From Pelosinus fermentans JBW45 (GTDB taxonomy: Bacteria; Bacillota; Negativicutes; DSM-13327), in contig NZ_CP010978.1 of assembly GCF_000271665.2 (NCBI RefSeq), positions 466,501 to 530,500 on the forward strand: a stretch of DNA of 64,000 nt. The letters run 5' to 3'. This document shows, piece by piece, positions 33,679-41,913 of the stretch; the stretch's first letter is position 1; every line of letters starts with the position of its first letter. The notes under the pieces are model-generated. The model was not told the origin of the DNA. It saw only the letters and a program-made list of their open reading frames with translations, and did no database searches. The translations under genes and the position numbers were made by a program.

Positions 33679-35289
33679 GTGAAATCTAAGAAATTACAAC
33701 TAGATTATACAGTAGACTCAAATGTATATCAACTAGTAATACCGATGGACATTGGCGAAATGATTCCGGCAGATGATTCGGTGCGGTTGCTCAACGCGGT
33801 GCTAGAAAGGATGAATTACAGCAAATTGTACGCTGCGTACTCCCGAATGGGGAGAATCGAGATGTCACCGAAATGTCTGTTCAAGATACTTGTATATGGA
33901 TACATGAACGGCATCTATTCGAGCCGCAAGCTCGAGCAGGCATGCCGGCGGGACGTCAACTTCATGTATCTGCTAGGCCGGAGAAAAGCACCAGATCACG
34001 CGACGATCGCACGGTTTCGCAGCGAACGGCTGGCAGAGGTCGTGGACGATCTGTTTGCCCAGCTTGTGCAACTGTTGACCGATGCGGGAGAACTGTCGCT
34101 GTCAAGCGTTTTCATAGACGGAACCAAATTGGAGGCCAATGCGAACCGATACAGCTTTGTCTGGAAGAAATCGACGCAAAAAAATGAAGAGAAGATGCAG
34201 AAGAAGATGAAAGAAGAGTTGCCGGCGCTAGCAGCGGAGTTTGGGATTCGCTTTTATGTCGGCCAGGTGATAAAGCCCAAAGACCTAAAAAAGCTGCGCA
34301 AACGGCTAAAAGCACTGCAAGCTGAACGCCGTATTGTTTTTGTTCACGGCAAAGGACAGCGTAAGACTTCGCTGCAGCGGGCGCTTCAAACGGTAGACCA
34401 ATACCTTGCTCGGCAGAAAAAGTATAATGACTATAATCATAGCTTTGGAGAACGCAACAGCTTTTCCAAGACGGACAGAGACGCCACCTTCATGCGGATG
34501 AAAGAAGATCATATGAAAAATGGTCAGCTTAAACCGGGCTACAACGCGATACTGGCGGTGGACGCGGAATATATAGTATCCACAATGATCGGTCAGGACC
34601 GAAGCGACAGCCAAATGTTGATCCCGATGTTGGAGACGCTCAAGGGACTGGGGTATACAAAACCCGTAGCGGATGCGGGCTTTGAGAGTGAGGAAAATTA
34701 CACATGGTGCGAGCAAAACAACCAAATCGCATTTATAAAGCCCGCGAATTATGAGAAGGCCAAGACGAAGAAATATAGGGCAGACATCGGCAAGCGAGAG
34801 AACATGCACTACAATGCAAAGACCGATAGCTACCTATGTCACATGGGGCGCCCGATCCAGGCAGCTTATGAAAAAAAGACCCGATCTAAGGCCGGATATC
34901 CCATCGTGACAACCGTATACACCTGTCCAGATTGTGCCGGCTGTCCGCATAAGGCCCAATGCATCAAGGGAGCGAGCAAGACTCCCCTCGAAGAACGAAG
35001 CAAGAACCTGTATGTATCCAAAACCTTTTTGCGTCAACGTGAAGAAATGCAGGCACGTATCAAGGGTGAGGAGGGTGTTATGCTTCGGATGAACCGCTCC
35101 ATTCAGGTGGAGGGAGCTTTCGGGGTGCTCAAACAGGACATGGGATTTCGGCGATTTCTGATGAGGGGCCGCGTAAAGGTGCAAACCGAGTTTCTATTAC
35201 TATGCATGGGGTATAACGTAAACAAGCTCCATAACAAAATCCAAAGCGACCGGTGTGGGACCTACTTGCATATTCCAAAAGCATCCTGA
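33679..35289 (+). CDS. IS1182-family transposase
   Basis: A 536-residue DDE transposase, full length. The N-terminal DUF772-type region (GRIEMSPKCLFKILVYGYMNG, ARRDVNFMYLLGR-like) is followed by the catalytic core with FIDGTKLEANAN, VDAEYIVSTMIGQDRSD and VADAGFESEENY, a zinc-finger-like YTCPDCAGCPHKAQC, and the last catalytic Glu in EGAFGVLKQDMGFRRFLMRG (in pieces). The GTG start has only a weak ribosome binding site, as is common for transposases. No frameshift was seen, so it may be active. Confidence 0.93.
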   Translation: MKSKKLQLDYTVDSNVYQLVIPMDIGEMIPADDSVRLLNAVLERMNYSKLYAAYSRMGRIEMSPKCLFKILVYGYMNGIYSSRKLEQACRRDVNFMYLLGRRKAPDHATIARFRSERLAEVVDDLFAQLVQLLTDAGELSLSSVFIDGTKLEANANRYSFVWKKSTQKNEEKMQKKMKEELPALAAEFGIRFYVGQVIKPKDLKKLRKRLKALQAERRIVFVHGKGQRKTSLQRALQTVDQYLARQKKYNDYNHSFGERNSFSKTDRDATFMRMKEDHMKNGQLKPGYNAILAVDAEYIVSTMIGQDRSDSQMLIPMLETLKGLGYTKPVADAGFESEENYTWCEQNNQIAFIKPANYEKAKTKKYRADIGKRENMHYNAKTDSYLCHMGRPIQAAYEKKTRSKAGYPIVTTVYTCPDCAGCPHKAQCIKGASKTPLEERSKNLYVSKTFLRQREEMQARIKGEEGVMLRMNRSIQVEGAFGVLKQDMGFRRFLMRGRVKVQTEFLLLCMGYNVNKLHNKIQSDRCGTYLHIPKAS

Positions 35290-35410
35290 CCAATTCATAT
35301 CGAGTTTTTCTTAGGGGAAGAGGCTTCCTCTATTTTGTTGTGTCCATAAACTGGCTCTTGTCTCCTTTTTTTCATTCTTCCTACTGTTTTTCCTTCCTTT
35401 TTGCTCAAAA

Positions 35411-35463
35411 AAGGCGTGTCGCATTGCGTTTTTTCAAAAAACGTTTTGCGACACGCCCTTTTA
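35411..35463. terminator. Hairpin at the right end of the IS element
   Basis: GGCGTGTCGCA and TGCGACACGCC form the outer stem, with GCGTTTTTT and AAAAAACG inside, followed by CTTTTATT. It contains the right inverted end of the element. Confidence 0.75.
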
Positions 35464-35520
35464 TTATAAGTATAGAGCGATAAATTCTTAGTTGCGAAAA
35501 AAAAATATGAACTACCCGTT

Positions 35521-35547
35521 GTGTACTTAGCGCCTTTGTGGTTCAAA
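35521..35547. repeat. Copy of the dispersed repeat (half)
   Basis: The minus strand reads GAACCACAAAGGCGCTAAG, close to the copy at 10538-10563. It lies just outside the IS element. Confidence 0.5.
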
Positions 35548-35619
35548 TGTTTTATTTTTCTAAGATGCTAAGTGCTTTTCTTATCGGATGTAGAGATCTT
35601 TGAATGAATTATCTACAAA

Positions 35620-35664
35620 TTGTTATACAGTTGTTACAAAGTTGTCACATTGGAAGTTTATAAT
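35620..35664 (+). promoter_or_regulatory. Pho-box-like triple direct repeat with -10 box
   Basis: TTGTTA (35620), TTGTTA (35631) and TTGTCA (35642) are repeated at exactly 11-base steps, followed 11 bases later by TATAAT (35659-35664). The layout matches boxes bound by PhoB/PhoP-type response regulators, where the repeats replace the -35. It lies upstream of the small secreted protein gene. Confidence 0.5.
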
Positions 35665-35782
35665 TAAGATACGTATAAAGAAGAGGGGGCGGTAAAGGCT
35701 AACGAAATTCAAAGGCTTACTAAAAAAGTGCATAGAGACGACACATTTTTAAGATTTAAGATAGATAAAGGTGGAATGGTTT

Positions 35783-36118
35783 ATGAGAAGCATAACAAAG
35801 AAAATGATGATATATTCCCTTGCAGGCATGCTGCAGCTTGGTTTTGGTGCATCCATAATCGAGGCGTCGCCGCTACATAATGATAATCTGCCTCCTGTAG
35901 GGCAGCAATATGATCAACGTGGTCCGGGACCGAATCCCCATGAACGTATGGAACGTGAAAGATATGAGCGAGAACGGGCTGAAAATGAACGACATGAACA
36001 CGAGATGAAACGACGTCCTCATGAGAGCCGAAAAGCATGGCATAAAAGGCAGCAAAAAGAAATCGAACGCCATGAAAGAGCCTTGCGGGAAATACGTGAA
36101 CATCGCGAACATCGGTAA
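35783..36118 (+). CDS. Small secreted His/Arg/Glu-rich protein
   Basis: A 111-residue protein with a signal peptide of about 25 residues (KKMMIYSLAGMLQLGFGASIIEAS). The mature part has a short PPVGQQYDQRGPGPNPHE linker, then a highly charged, helix-prone region made of Glu, Arg, His and Lys, ending in EIREHREHR. No known family. The repeated His could bind metal, and the charge could bind polyanions. The ATG is preferred over a GTG at 35771 because AAAGGTGG lies 8 bases upstream. A Pho-box-like promoter precedes it. Confidence 0.75.
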   Translation: MRSITKKMMIYSLAGMLQLGFGASIIEASPLHNDNLPPVGQQYDQRGPGPNPHERMERERYERERAENERHEHEMKRRPHESRKAWHKRQQKEIERHERALREIREHREHR

Positions 36119-36130
36119 GAAATGCAATAG

Positions 36131-36168
36131 AATAAAGAGTCGCCCAATTGGGGGACTCTTTATTTGTT
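36131..36168 (+). terminator. Terminator after small secreted protein gene
   Basis: AATAAAGAGTC pairs with GACTCTTTATT, followed by TGTTTT. Confidence 0.8.
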
Positions 36169-36311
36169 TTATCTTGTAAACTTGTTATTCTGCAGGAAAT
36201 ATACTTGCACATAGTGGTTCTAGAAGGTTACAATTTATAGGGTCGGCAAATTAATACGTTGATCTTACCTGTAGCTACCGGTAAGAGTAAAGGATAAAAG
36301 CAGCATTGAAC

Positions 36312-36339
36312 TGTCATTGTGAGCAGCGCGAAGCAATCC
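36312..36339. repeat. REP-like fragment
   Basis: TGTCATTGTGAGCAG then CGCGAAGCAATCC. This resembles the widespread TCATTGCGAGCGAAGCGAAGC type of bacterial intergenic repeat. Only one copy is seen in the window. Confidence 0.4.
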
Positions 36340-36409
36340 AAGGAATCTCTTGCAAACGATGTTTGATGGCACAGTACCATTTCATATTTTACTTGAGAGG
36401 AGATTCATA

Positions 36410-37132
36410 ATGCCTATTGGTGTAATTGTTAATAGCTTATCTGTACTACTTGGAGGAATTATTGGCGCATTTTTAGGGGATAAGGTTCCAGAGAGAATTA
36501 GAACCAGTTTACCTTTGATTTTGGGTATAGCTTCTATGTCCATGGGGATCACCAGCATCGTGCAAATGAATACCCTGCCGGCTGTCATTTTAGCAGTCAT
36601 TGTTGGAACAGCCATTGGGGAACTGATACAATTTGAAAGAGGGATTGAAGTTTGGGCCAATAAAGCTAGAGGACCTGTAGAAAAACTGTTTTCCAGTAAA
36701 GCAGGAGTAGAGAATCAAAAAGAATTTTTGGATCAGTTTGTTGGTATTGTAATTCTGTTTTGTGCAAGTGGTACAGGGGTATTTGGTGCTTTGCAATCGG
36801 GAATGACGGGTGATCATACGATTTTATTAGCGAAGTCGATTCTTGATTTCTTTACAGCAGGAATTTTTGCTGCAGCCTTAGGTTATATGGTTGCTGCAAT
36901 CTTTATCCCACAATTTATCGTACTTCTGATTTTGTTTTTGGCTGCATCCTTCATCATGTCATTAACAACACCAGTGATGCTTGCTGATTTTACTGCATGT
37001 GGCGGTATTCTTATGCTGGCTACCGGGTTTCGCATTTGTGGAATCAAATCCTTCCCCATTGCGAATATGCTGCCTGCCATGGTGATTGTTATGCCATTGT
37101 CTTGGATTTGGATCACGTATTGCAAATTTTAA
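36410..37132 (+). CDS. DUF554 family membrane protein
   Basis: A 240-residue membrane protein of the DUF554 family, with about seven hydrophobic segments. It begins MPIGVIVNSLSVLLGGIIGAFLG, and shows the family stretches LPLILGIASMSMGI, ILFCASGTGVFGALQSGMTGDHTILLAKSILDFFTAGIFA in pieces, and GIKSFPIANMLPAMVIVMP near the end. The ATG has GAGAGGAGA 7 bases upstream; an earlier in-frame start at 36350 would add a hydrophilic stretch without a site. Function unknown; transport has been suggested for the family. Confidence 0.88.
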   Translation: MPIGVIVNSLSVLLGGIIGAFLGDKVPERIRTSLPLILGIASMSMGITSIVQMNTLPAVILAVIVGTAIGELIQFERGIEVWANKARGPVEKLFSSKAGVENQKEFLDQFVGIVILFCASGTGVFGALQSGMTGDHTILLAKSILDFFTAGIFAAALGYMVAAIFIPQFIVLLILFLAASFIMSLTTPVMLADFTACGGILMLATGFRICGIKSFPIANMLPAMVIVMPLSWIWITYCKF

Positions 37133-37290
37133 CGCATTGAGTACTGGGCTCAGCAAGGCATTCGCTGACATAACATTGAAGAAATATCTTATGTAATTGA
37201 TAATTTTTTCGAAACGTTATATACTTCAATAATGTGTTAGCCTAAGACGCGGCAGGATAAAGATATAATTTAGAAAATAGGAGTGAGTGT

Positions 37291-38652
37291 ATGGATAAAC
37301 GTTTGACGTTATCATCCTATATATTGATTGGTTCCATGTTGTTTGGGTTATTTTTTGGTGCCGGTAATTTGATTTTCCCTGTACATATGGGACAAGAAGC
37401 TGGTAGTAATGTTGTGAGTGCAACCATCGGGTTTCTCGTGACAGGGATAGGGTTGCCTTTCTTAGGGGTTGTAGCCATTGGCGTCTCAAAAAGCAGTGGA
37501 CTATTTGATTTAGCCAGTCGTGTCCATCCTATTTATGGATACATTATGACGGTCTTATTATATTTAACCATCGGTCCTTTTTTTGCACTTCCCAGAACCG
37601 GGACCGTTTCATATGAAATTGGGCTGGCACCCTATATTGCAAATGAATATCATGCAGTAGGGTTAGCTATTTTTACCATCCTATTCTTCTTCGTTGCTTT
37701 GCTTTTTTCGTTGAAGCCGAGTAAAATTTTAACTTGGGTAGGGAAGATTTTAAATCCTTTGTTCTTGGTTTTTTTGGCTTTTTTAGTAATCGTGAGTTTT
37801 TTAAAGCCAATGGGTAGTATCTCTGATGCTGCAATCCATGGAATCTATGCTGTAGATCCTTTTTTCAAAGGATTCACCGAAGGGTATAATACTATGGACG
37901 CATTGGCCTCCCTGGCTTTTGGCATTATTGTTGTTCAAACAATTAAAGGGCTTGGGGTTCAAAGCCCCCGTAATATTGCGATTGGTACGATTAAAGCAGG
38001 AAGTGTAAGCGTTCTTTTGATGGGATTAATCTATGGCTGTCTGGCTTATATCGGAGCAACAAGTATTGGTCAATATAATCTGTCAGAAAATGGCGGGATT
38101 GCATTAGCGCAAATTGCCAATTATTATTTTGGATCCTTGGGAAGCATTCTGTTAGCAATTATTGTAACCCTTGCTTGCTTAAAAACGGCTATCGGGTTAA
38201 TCACTGCCTGCTCGGAAACCTTTCAGGAACTATTTCCTGCTTCTCTTAGTTATAAATCCTATGTAGTGTTATTTACCATTTTTTCTTGTCTGATTGCAAA
38301 CATTGGATTGACACAAATTATTTCTTTATCCATTCCGGTATTAATGTTTTTATACCCATTAGCCATCACACTAATACTCTTGGCGTTATTATCGCCACTT
38401 TTTAAAGACCGGCAGATTGTATATATGATGACAACTCTATGTACCTTGTTGGTCAGTATTGCCGATGGGATCAATGCAATGCCGGAAAGTGTTAAGAATC
38501 AAGAGAGTGTTCAGGGGTTTCTTATCATCTATCGAAATTTTCTGCCATTCTTTGATATTGGAATGGGGTGGATTATACCGCTGGTGGTTGGCTTAGGGGT
38601 GGGAGGGATTATTAGCTGTTTTTATGGCCCGGTAAATACAAGGAAGGTATAA
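37291..38652 (+). CDS. brnQ: Branched-chain amino acid transporter (LIVCS family)
   Basis: A 453-residue membrane carrier with about 12 segments, of normal length. The family start GSMLFGLFFGAGNLIFPVHMGQEAG is seen in pieces, with GPFFALPRTGTVSYEIG and DALASLAFGIIVVQTIKGLG further on. It carries leucine, isoleucine and valine with sodium or protons. It is followed 8 bases later by an MBL-fold hydrolase gene. Confidence 0.93.
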   Translation: MDKRLTLSSYILIGSMLFGLFFGAGNLIFPVHMGQEAGSNVVSATIGFLVTGIGLPFLGVVAIGVSKSSGLFDLASRVHPIYGYIMTVLLYLTIGPFFALPRTGTVSYEIGLAPYIANEYHAVGLAIFTILFFFVALLFSLKPSKILTWVGKILNPLFLVFLAFLVIVSFLKPMGSISDAAIHGIYAVDPFFKGFTEGYNTMDALASLAFGIIVVQTIKGLGVQSPRNIAIGTIKAGSVSVLLMGLIYGCLAYIGATSIGQYNLSENGGIALAQIANYYFGSLGSILLAIIVTLACLKTAIGLITACSETFQELFPASLSYKSYVVLFTIFSCLIANIGLTQIISLSIPVLMFLYPLAITLILLALLSPLFKDRQIVYMMTTLCTLLVSIADGINAMPESVKNQESVQGFLIIYRNFLPFFDIGMGWIIPLVVGLGVGGIISCFYGPVNTRKV

Positions 38653-38660
38653 AAAGAGTA

Positions 38661-39524
38661 ATGGATAGAATTATAGATGTTACAGGCGGAAAAGGTGGTA
38701 ATGCTTTTTTACTATTGGGAGCGGAAAAAACGGCATTAATTGATTGTGGCATGGCCTATTGTGCGTCAAATCTCATTAAGAATATTAAGCACGTACTATG
38801 TAAAAGAACGTTAGATTATATTTGTATCAGTCATTCTCATTATGACCATATCGGTGCCATTCCGTATTTAAAAGCACAATGGTCTAATAGTAAGGTATTA
38901 GGGGCAGAATATGCAAAACAGATTTTAAATAAGCCAAACGCTTTAAAGCTAATTCGAAGTCTTAGCATGCAAGCGGCTCAAATTTATGGTGCAGATTCGA
39001 TAGTGGACTATGATGATGCAATGATGAAAGTAGATCGGATCATTTGTGACGGAGATGTGCTGAATCTAGGAAGTCTGAGCATTAAGGTAATTGAGACACG
39101 AGGTCATACAAAATGTTCATTATCATTTTTAATTGATAATGACACCCTATTTCCTAGTGAATCAACAGGTTATATGAGCAAATCGGGAAAATTTTATCCT
39201 GCTTTTTTAACCAGCTGTTCTGAAGCAGTCGATTCAATCCATAGATGCCAAAAACTAAATCCTCAATTCATCATTTCACCTCATTTCGGCCTGGTGAATG
39301 AAAGCGACAAGCTAAGCTACTGGGAAAATTGTCTCTTGGCTGTGAAGGAAACCAAGGAGTTTATACTTCGTCTCGCCAGCCAGGGATATGATGAAGAGCA
39401 GATTTTAACTGAATATGAAAAAGTGTTTCGAGATGAGCAGAGCAGGTTAGAGCAGCCAGCTCAGGCGTTTCTGTTAAATGCAAGGAGCATGATAAAAACG
39501 GTGCTGCGAGAAGAAGTTCTTTGA
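38661..39524 (+). CDS. MBL-fold metallo-hydrolase
   Basis: A 287-residue metallo-beta-lactamase-fold protein. The metal motif SHSHYDHIGAIPYLK (HxHxDH) and later ligands in ETRGHTKCSLSF and SPHFG are present. The C-terminal 70 residues are helical. The substrate is not known. It is read with brnQ (gap 8 bases). Confidence 0.85.
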   Translation: MDRIIDVTGGKGGNAFLLLGAEKTALIDCGMAYCASNLIKNIKHVLCKRTLDYICISHSHYDHIGAIPYLKAQWSNSKVLGAEYAKQILNKPNALKLIRSLSMQAAQIYGADSIVDYDDAMMKVDRIICDGDVLNLGSLSIKVIETRGHTKCSLSFLIDNDTLFPSESTGYMSKSGKFYPAFLTSCSEAVDSIHRCQKLNPQFIISPHFGLVNESDKLSYWENCLLAVKETKEFILRLASQGYDEEQILTEYEKVFRDEQSRLEQPAQAFLLNARSMIKTVLREEVL

Positions 39525-39541
39525 GCTGGGTGCATAAATAA

Positions 39542-40525
39542 TTGGGGAAAGAAAGTGATTCATTGGCAACTATATTTGATATAGCAAAGTTAGCAAAGAC
39601 CTCTAAATCTACTGTTTCTAGAGTTATTAGTGACCATGGTTATGTCAGTGCAGAAACTCGTTCTCGTATTTTAGATGCAATAAACGAATTGAACTATATC
39701 CCGAACCAAATTGCTCGCCAGATGAAGTATCAACGCACTAATACCATAGGATTTTTAGTAAATGATTATTATCCTACAGTCGGAGATTTTATAAATTATT
39801 TTGTCAATACCGCCAAGTCATATAACTATCGTGTAAACATATATTTCACAGGAAATCCCCAAGATGAATTGGCGGCTCTTAATCTATTAATGACACGTTC
39901 TCTAGATGGATTATTTTTGTTAGCAAAAATAAATGATTGGGATAAAATCATTCCATATACAAAGTTTGGTCCCATTGCAACTTGGCGCCGAATCGAATCT
40001 GATAAGATATATTCATCATATATTGATCATTTCCCCATATACATGCAAATCTTAGAATATATCTATGCCAAAGGAGCACGCTTTGTCGGTCACATTTTAA
40101 ATTGTGAAAAAAACTCTAATACCCAAGCTCGTTTAGAAGCAATACAAACCTTTGAAAAAACTCATTCCATGAATAATGAATGGAGATTATTTTATAATGA
40201 GCAAAAAGATGCTGGCATTGATGCCGCCCATAAATGGATTGCCGCCGGAAAAGCAGCCCCCAAAATAGTTGTAGTATATTCTGATTATGTCGCTACTGAA
40301 TTCATTTCTATACTTAAAGAAAACGGCTATCAACTACCTAAAGATTGTGCTATCTTTGGTTTTGATAATAGCAATTTCGGACGTTTAATGAATATATCCA
40401 CAGTAGATACATTTCTTGAAAAACAAGCAATCAATTCATTTTACTATATCTATAATAAATTAAATAATACAAACCTTCAATACAAGAAAATCAATCCCAA
40501 ATTGGTATTTAGAGAAACTTGCTAA
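39542..40525 (+). CDS. LacI-family transcriptional regulator
   Basis: A 327-residue LacI-type repressor. The N-terminal helix-turn-helix is TIFDIAKLAKTSKSTVSRVISDHGYVSAETR in pieces, followed by the hinge NYIPNQIARQMKYQRTNTIGFL and a periplasmic-binding-protein-like effector domain. Start is TTG at 39542 or TTG at 39563, just before the first helix; neither has a strong site. It faces the beta-glucoside operon across a shared terminator, and the operon promoter holds a LacI-type operator, so it is the likely regulator. Confidence 0.9.
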   Translation: MGKESDSLATIFDIAKLAKTSKSTVSRVISDHGYVSAETRSRILDAINELNYIPNQIARQMKYQRTNTIGFLVNDYYPTVGDFINYFVNTAKSYNYRVNIYFTGNPQDELAALNLLMTRSLDGLFLLAKINDWDKIIPYTKFGPIATWRRIESDKIYSSYIDHFPIYMQILEYIYAKGARFVGHILNCEKNSNTQARLEAIQTFEKTHSMNNEWRLFYNEQKDAGIDAAHKWIAAGKAAPKIVVVYSDYVATEFISILKENGYQLPKDCAIFGFDNSNFGRLMNISTVDTFLEKQAINSFYYIYNKLNNTNLQYKKINPKLVFRETC

Positions 40526-40578
40526 CAAAAAATATCAGTTCCCGTTGTCTTTACTATAAAATATTTATAAACGCGCAT

Positions 40579-40628
40579 AAAAGGCAGTTCTCTCTGTATC
40601 TTATATACAAGGAAAACTGCCTTTTTTA
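40579..40628. terminator. Bidirectional terminator between LacI gene and beta-glucoside operon
   Basis: AAAAGGCAGTT and AACTGCCTTTTTT form the stem; A and T tracts flank both sides of it, so it can serve both converging units. Confidence 0.8.
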
Positions 40629-40641
40629 TCATAATTATATA

Positions 40642-41814
40642 TTAGACTATCTTTATTTTGCTACATTTCGCCAAAATATCAGCAGGAATTTCCTGACCTA
40701 GCCCCGGTCGATCCGACACTATAATATAGCCATTAACAGGCTGATCATCATAAACACCCAAACTTCTTGTAAAATCACTTAAATTACCTATATGGTGTTC
40801 ATGGATGCAAAAATTAGGAATTACTGCTTCTATTTGTATTGCCGCTGCACAGGAAATAGGTCCGCCACATACATGCGGTTGCACTAAAACATCATATATT
40901 CTAGCCATATCACATATTTTTTTACACTCAGATATTCCGCCGCAAGTAGCAAGATCTGGTTGAATTACATCCAAAGAACGACTTTCTAAAAAAGGCTTAA
41001 ATCCATAACGCGAATAAATCCTCTCACCAGCAGCTAAGGGAACATTTACTTTGTTTTTCAATTCTTTAGTTAATTGTGGATTCAAAGAACCGCAGGCTTC
41101 TTCCATATAATAGATATTTAAGTCTTCGATCATCTTGCTAATCTGAAATGCTGAATTAATATCTGTCTTGGCATGCAATTCCAAAATGATATCTACTTTA
41201 TCTCCAACAGCTTTTCTTATTGCTACTAATCTATCACGACACAGTTTTAACCTATCAAACGTTAAAAGCCCATCATTTCTATGATTTTTATTGCCATTTT
41301 TGTCACGCTGCAATGGATCGACTTTAATTGCTGTATAACCGTCCGCAACAGCTTTCTGAGCAGCTAAGCCATATTCTTCTATACCACCGAGAGGAATAGC
41401 ATTCTTCCCCCAATCAAACTGAATCTGACTGGCATATGCTCTTATTTTATCACGCGTTTTTCCACCTAACAGTTCATAAACAGGAACGCCTAATGCCTTA
41501 CCCTTGATATCCCAAAGAGCGATATCAATTGCACTTATAGCCGCAAAAGTTACTGTACCACCGCCTTGTCCCCAGAAAGTATCTCTGTATAAACGATCCC
41601 AAATTTTTTCTATACAGAAGGGATTTTCACCTATAATCAATTTAGCAAAATCTTGGACTTGCCCGATAGCTCCCAGTTTGGCATTACCATAGGCTACACC
41701 AGCTTCACCAAAACCACTTATCCCTTCATCAGTATTTATTTTTATAAAAATCGGTTCATTTGGTGCTGTTTTATCAAAATCAGCACAGAATATTTCTACA
41801 TCAGTAATCTTCAT
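40642..41814 (-). CDS. Enolase-superfamily enzyme (mandelate racemase/muconate-type)
   Basis: A 390-residue member of the mandelate racemase/dehydratase branch. It begins MKITDVEIFCADF and has the family capping domain, a barrel with metal ligands in IILELHAKTD, YYMEEACG and LAAGERIYS (Asp/Glu, Glu, Glu) and a late His in QPHVCGGP. Sugar-acid dehydratases such as galactonate dehydratase have this layout; the exact substrate is not clear. As the last gene of a beta-glucoside operon it may act on a sugar acid released with the glucoside. AGGAGG lies upstream. Confidence 0.85.
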   Translation of the reverse strand: MKITDVEIFCADFDKTAPNEPIFIKINTDEGISGFGEAGVAYGNAKLGAIGQVQDFAKLIIGENPFCIEKIWDRLYRDTFWGQGGGTVTFAAISAIDIALWDIKGKALGVPVYELLGGKTRDKIRAYASQIQFDWGKNAIPLGGIEEYGLAAQKAVADGYTAIKVDPLQRDKNGNKNHRNDGLLTFDRLKLCRDRLVAIRKAVGDKVDIILELHAKTDINSAFQISKMIEDLNIYYMEEACGSLNPQLTKELKNKVNVPLAAGERIYSRYGFKPFLESRSLDVIQPDLATCGGISECKKICDMARIYDVLVQPHVCGGPISCAAAIQIEAVIPNFCIHEHHIGNLSDFTRSLGVYDDQPVNGYIIVSDRPGLGQEIPADILAKCSKIKIV

Positions 41815-41913
41815 AAATAATCCTCCTTAACATAATAGTTGTACTAAAACTATGGTTATATAATTTGTAATAACAAAATATAATACTAATCTACAATTGG
41901 GACTACTTTCGCT

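Larger units (their letters stand above)
33592..35458 (+). mobile_element. IS1182-family insertion sequence
   Basis: One intact transposase gene between imperfect inverted ends: GGGGCTGTCGC on the left, and on the right GGGCGTGTCGC read on the minus strand (9 of 11 match). Each end also carries a strong hairpin (33622-33663 and 35411-35463) that would block transcription into or out of the element. The coding part is more GC-rich than its neighbours, a sign of transfer. A clear target duplication was not found. Confidence 0.8.

Noticed and set aside
34112-35184. Minus-strand frames within the transposase gene
   Set aside because: Opposite-strand shadows of a GC-rich coding region; no ribosome binding sites or known domains.
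33588-35462. Target site duplication of the IS element
   Set aside because: No convincing matching bases were found just outside the inverted ends.
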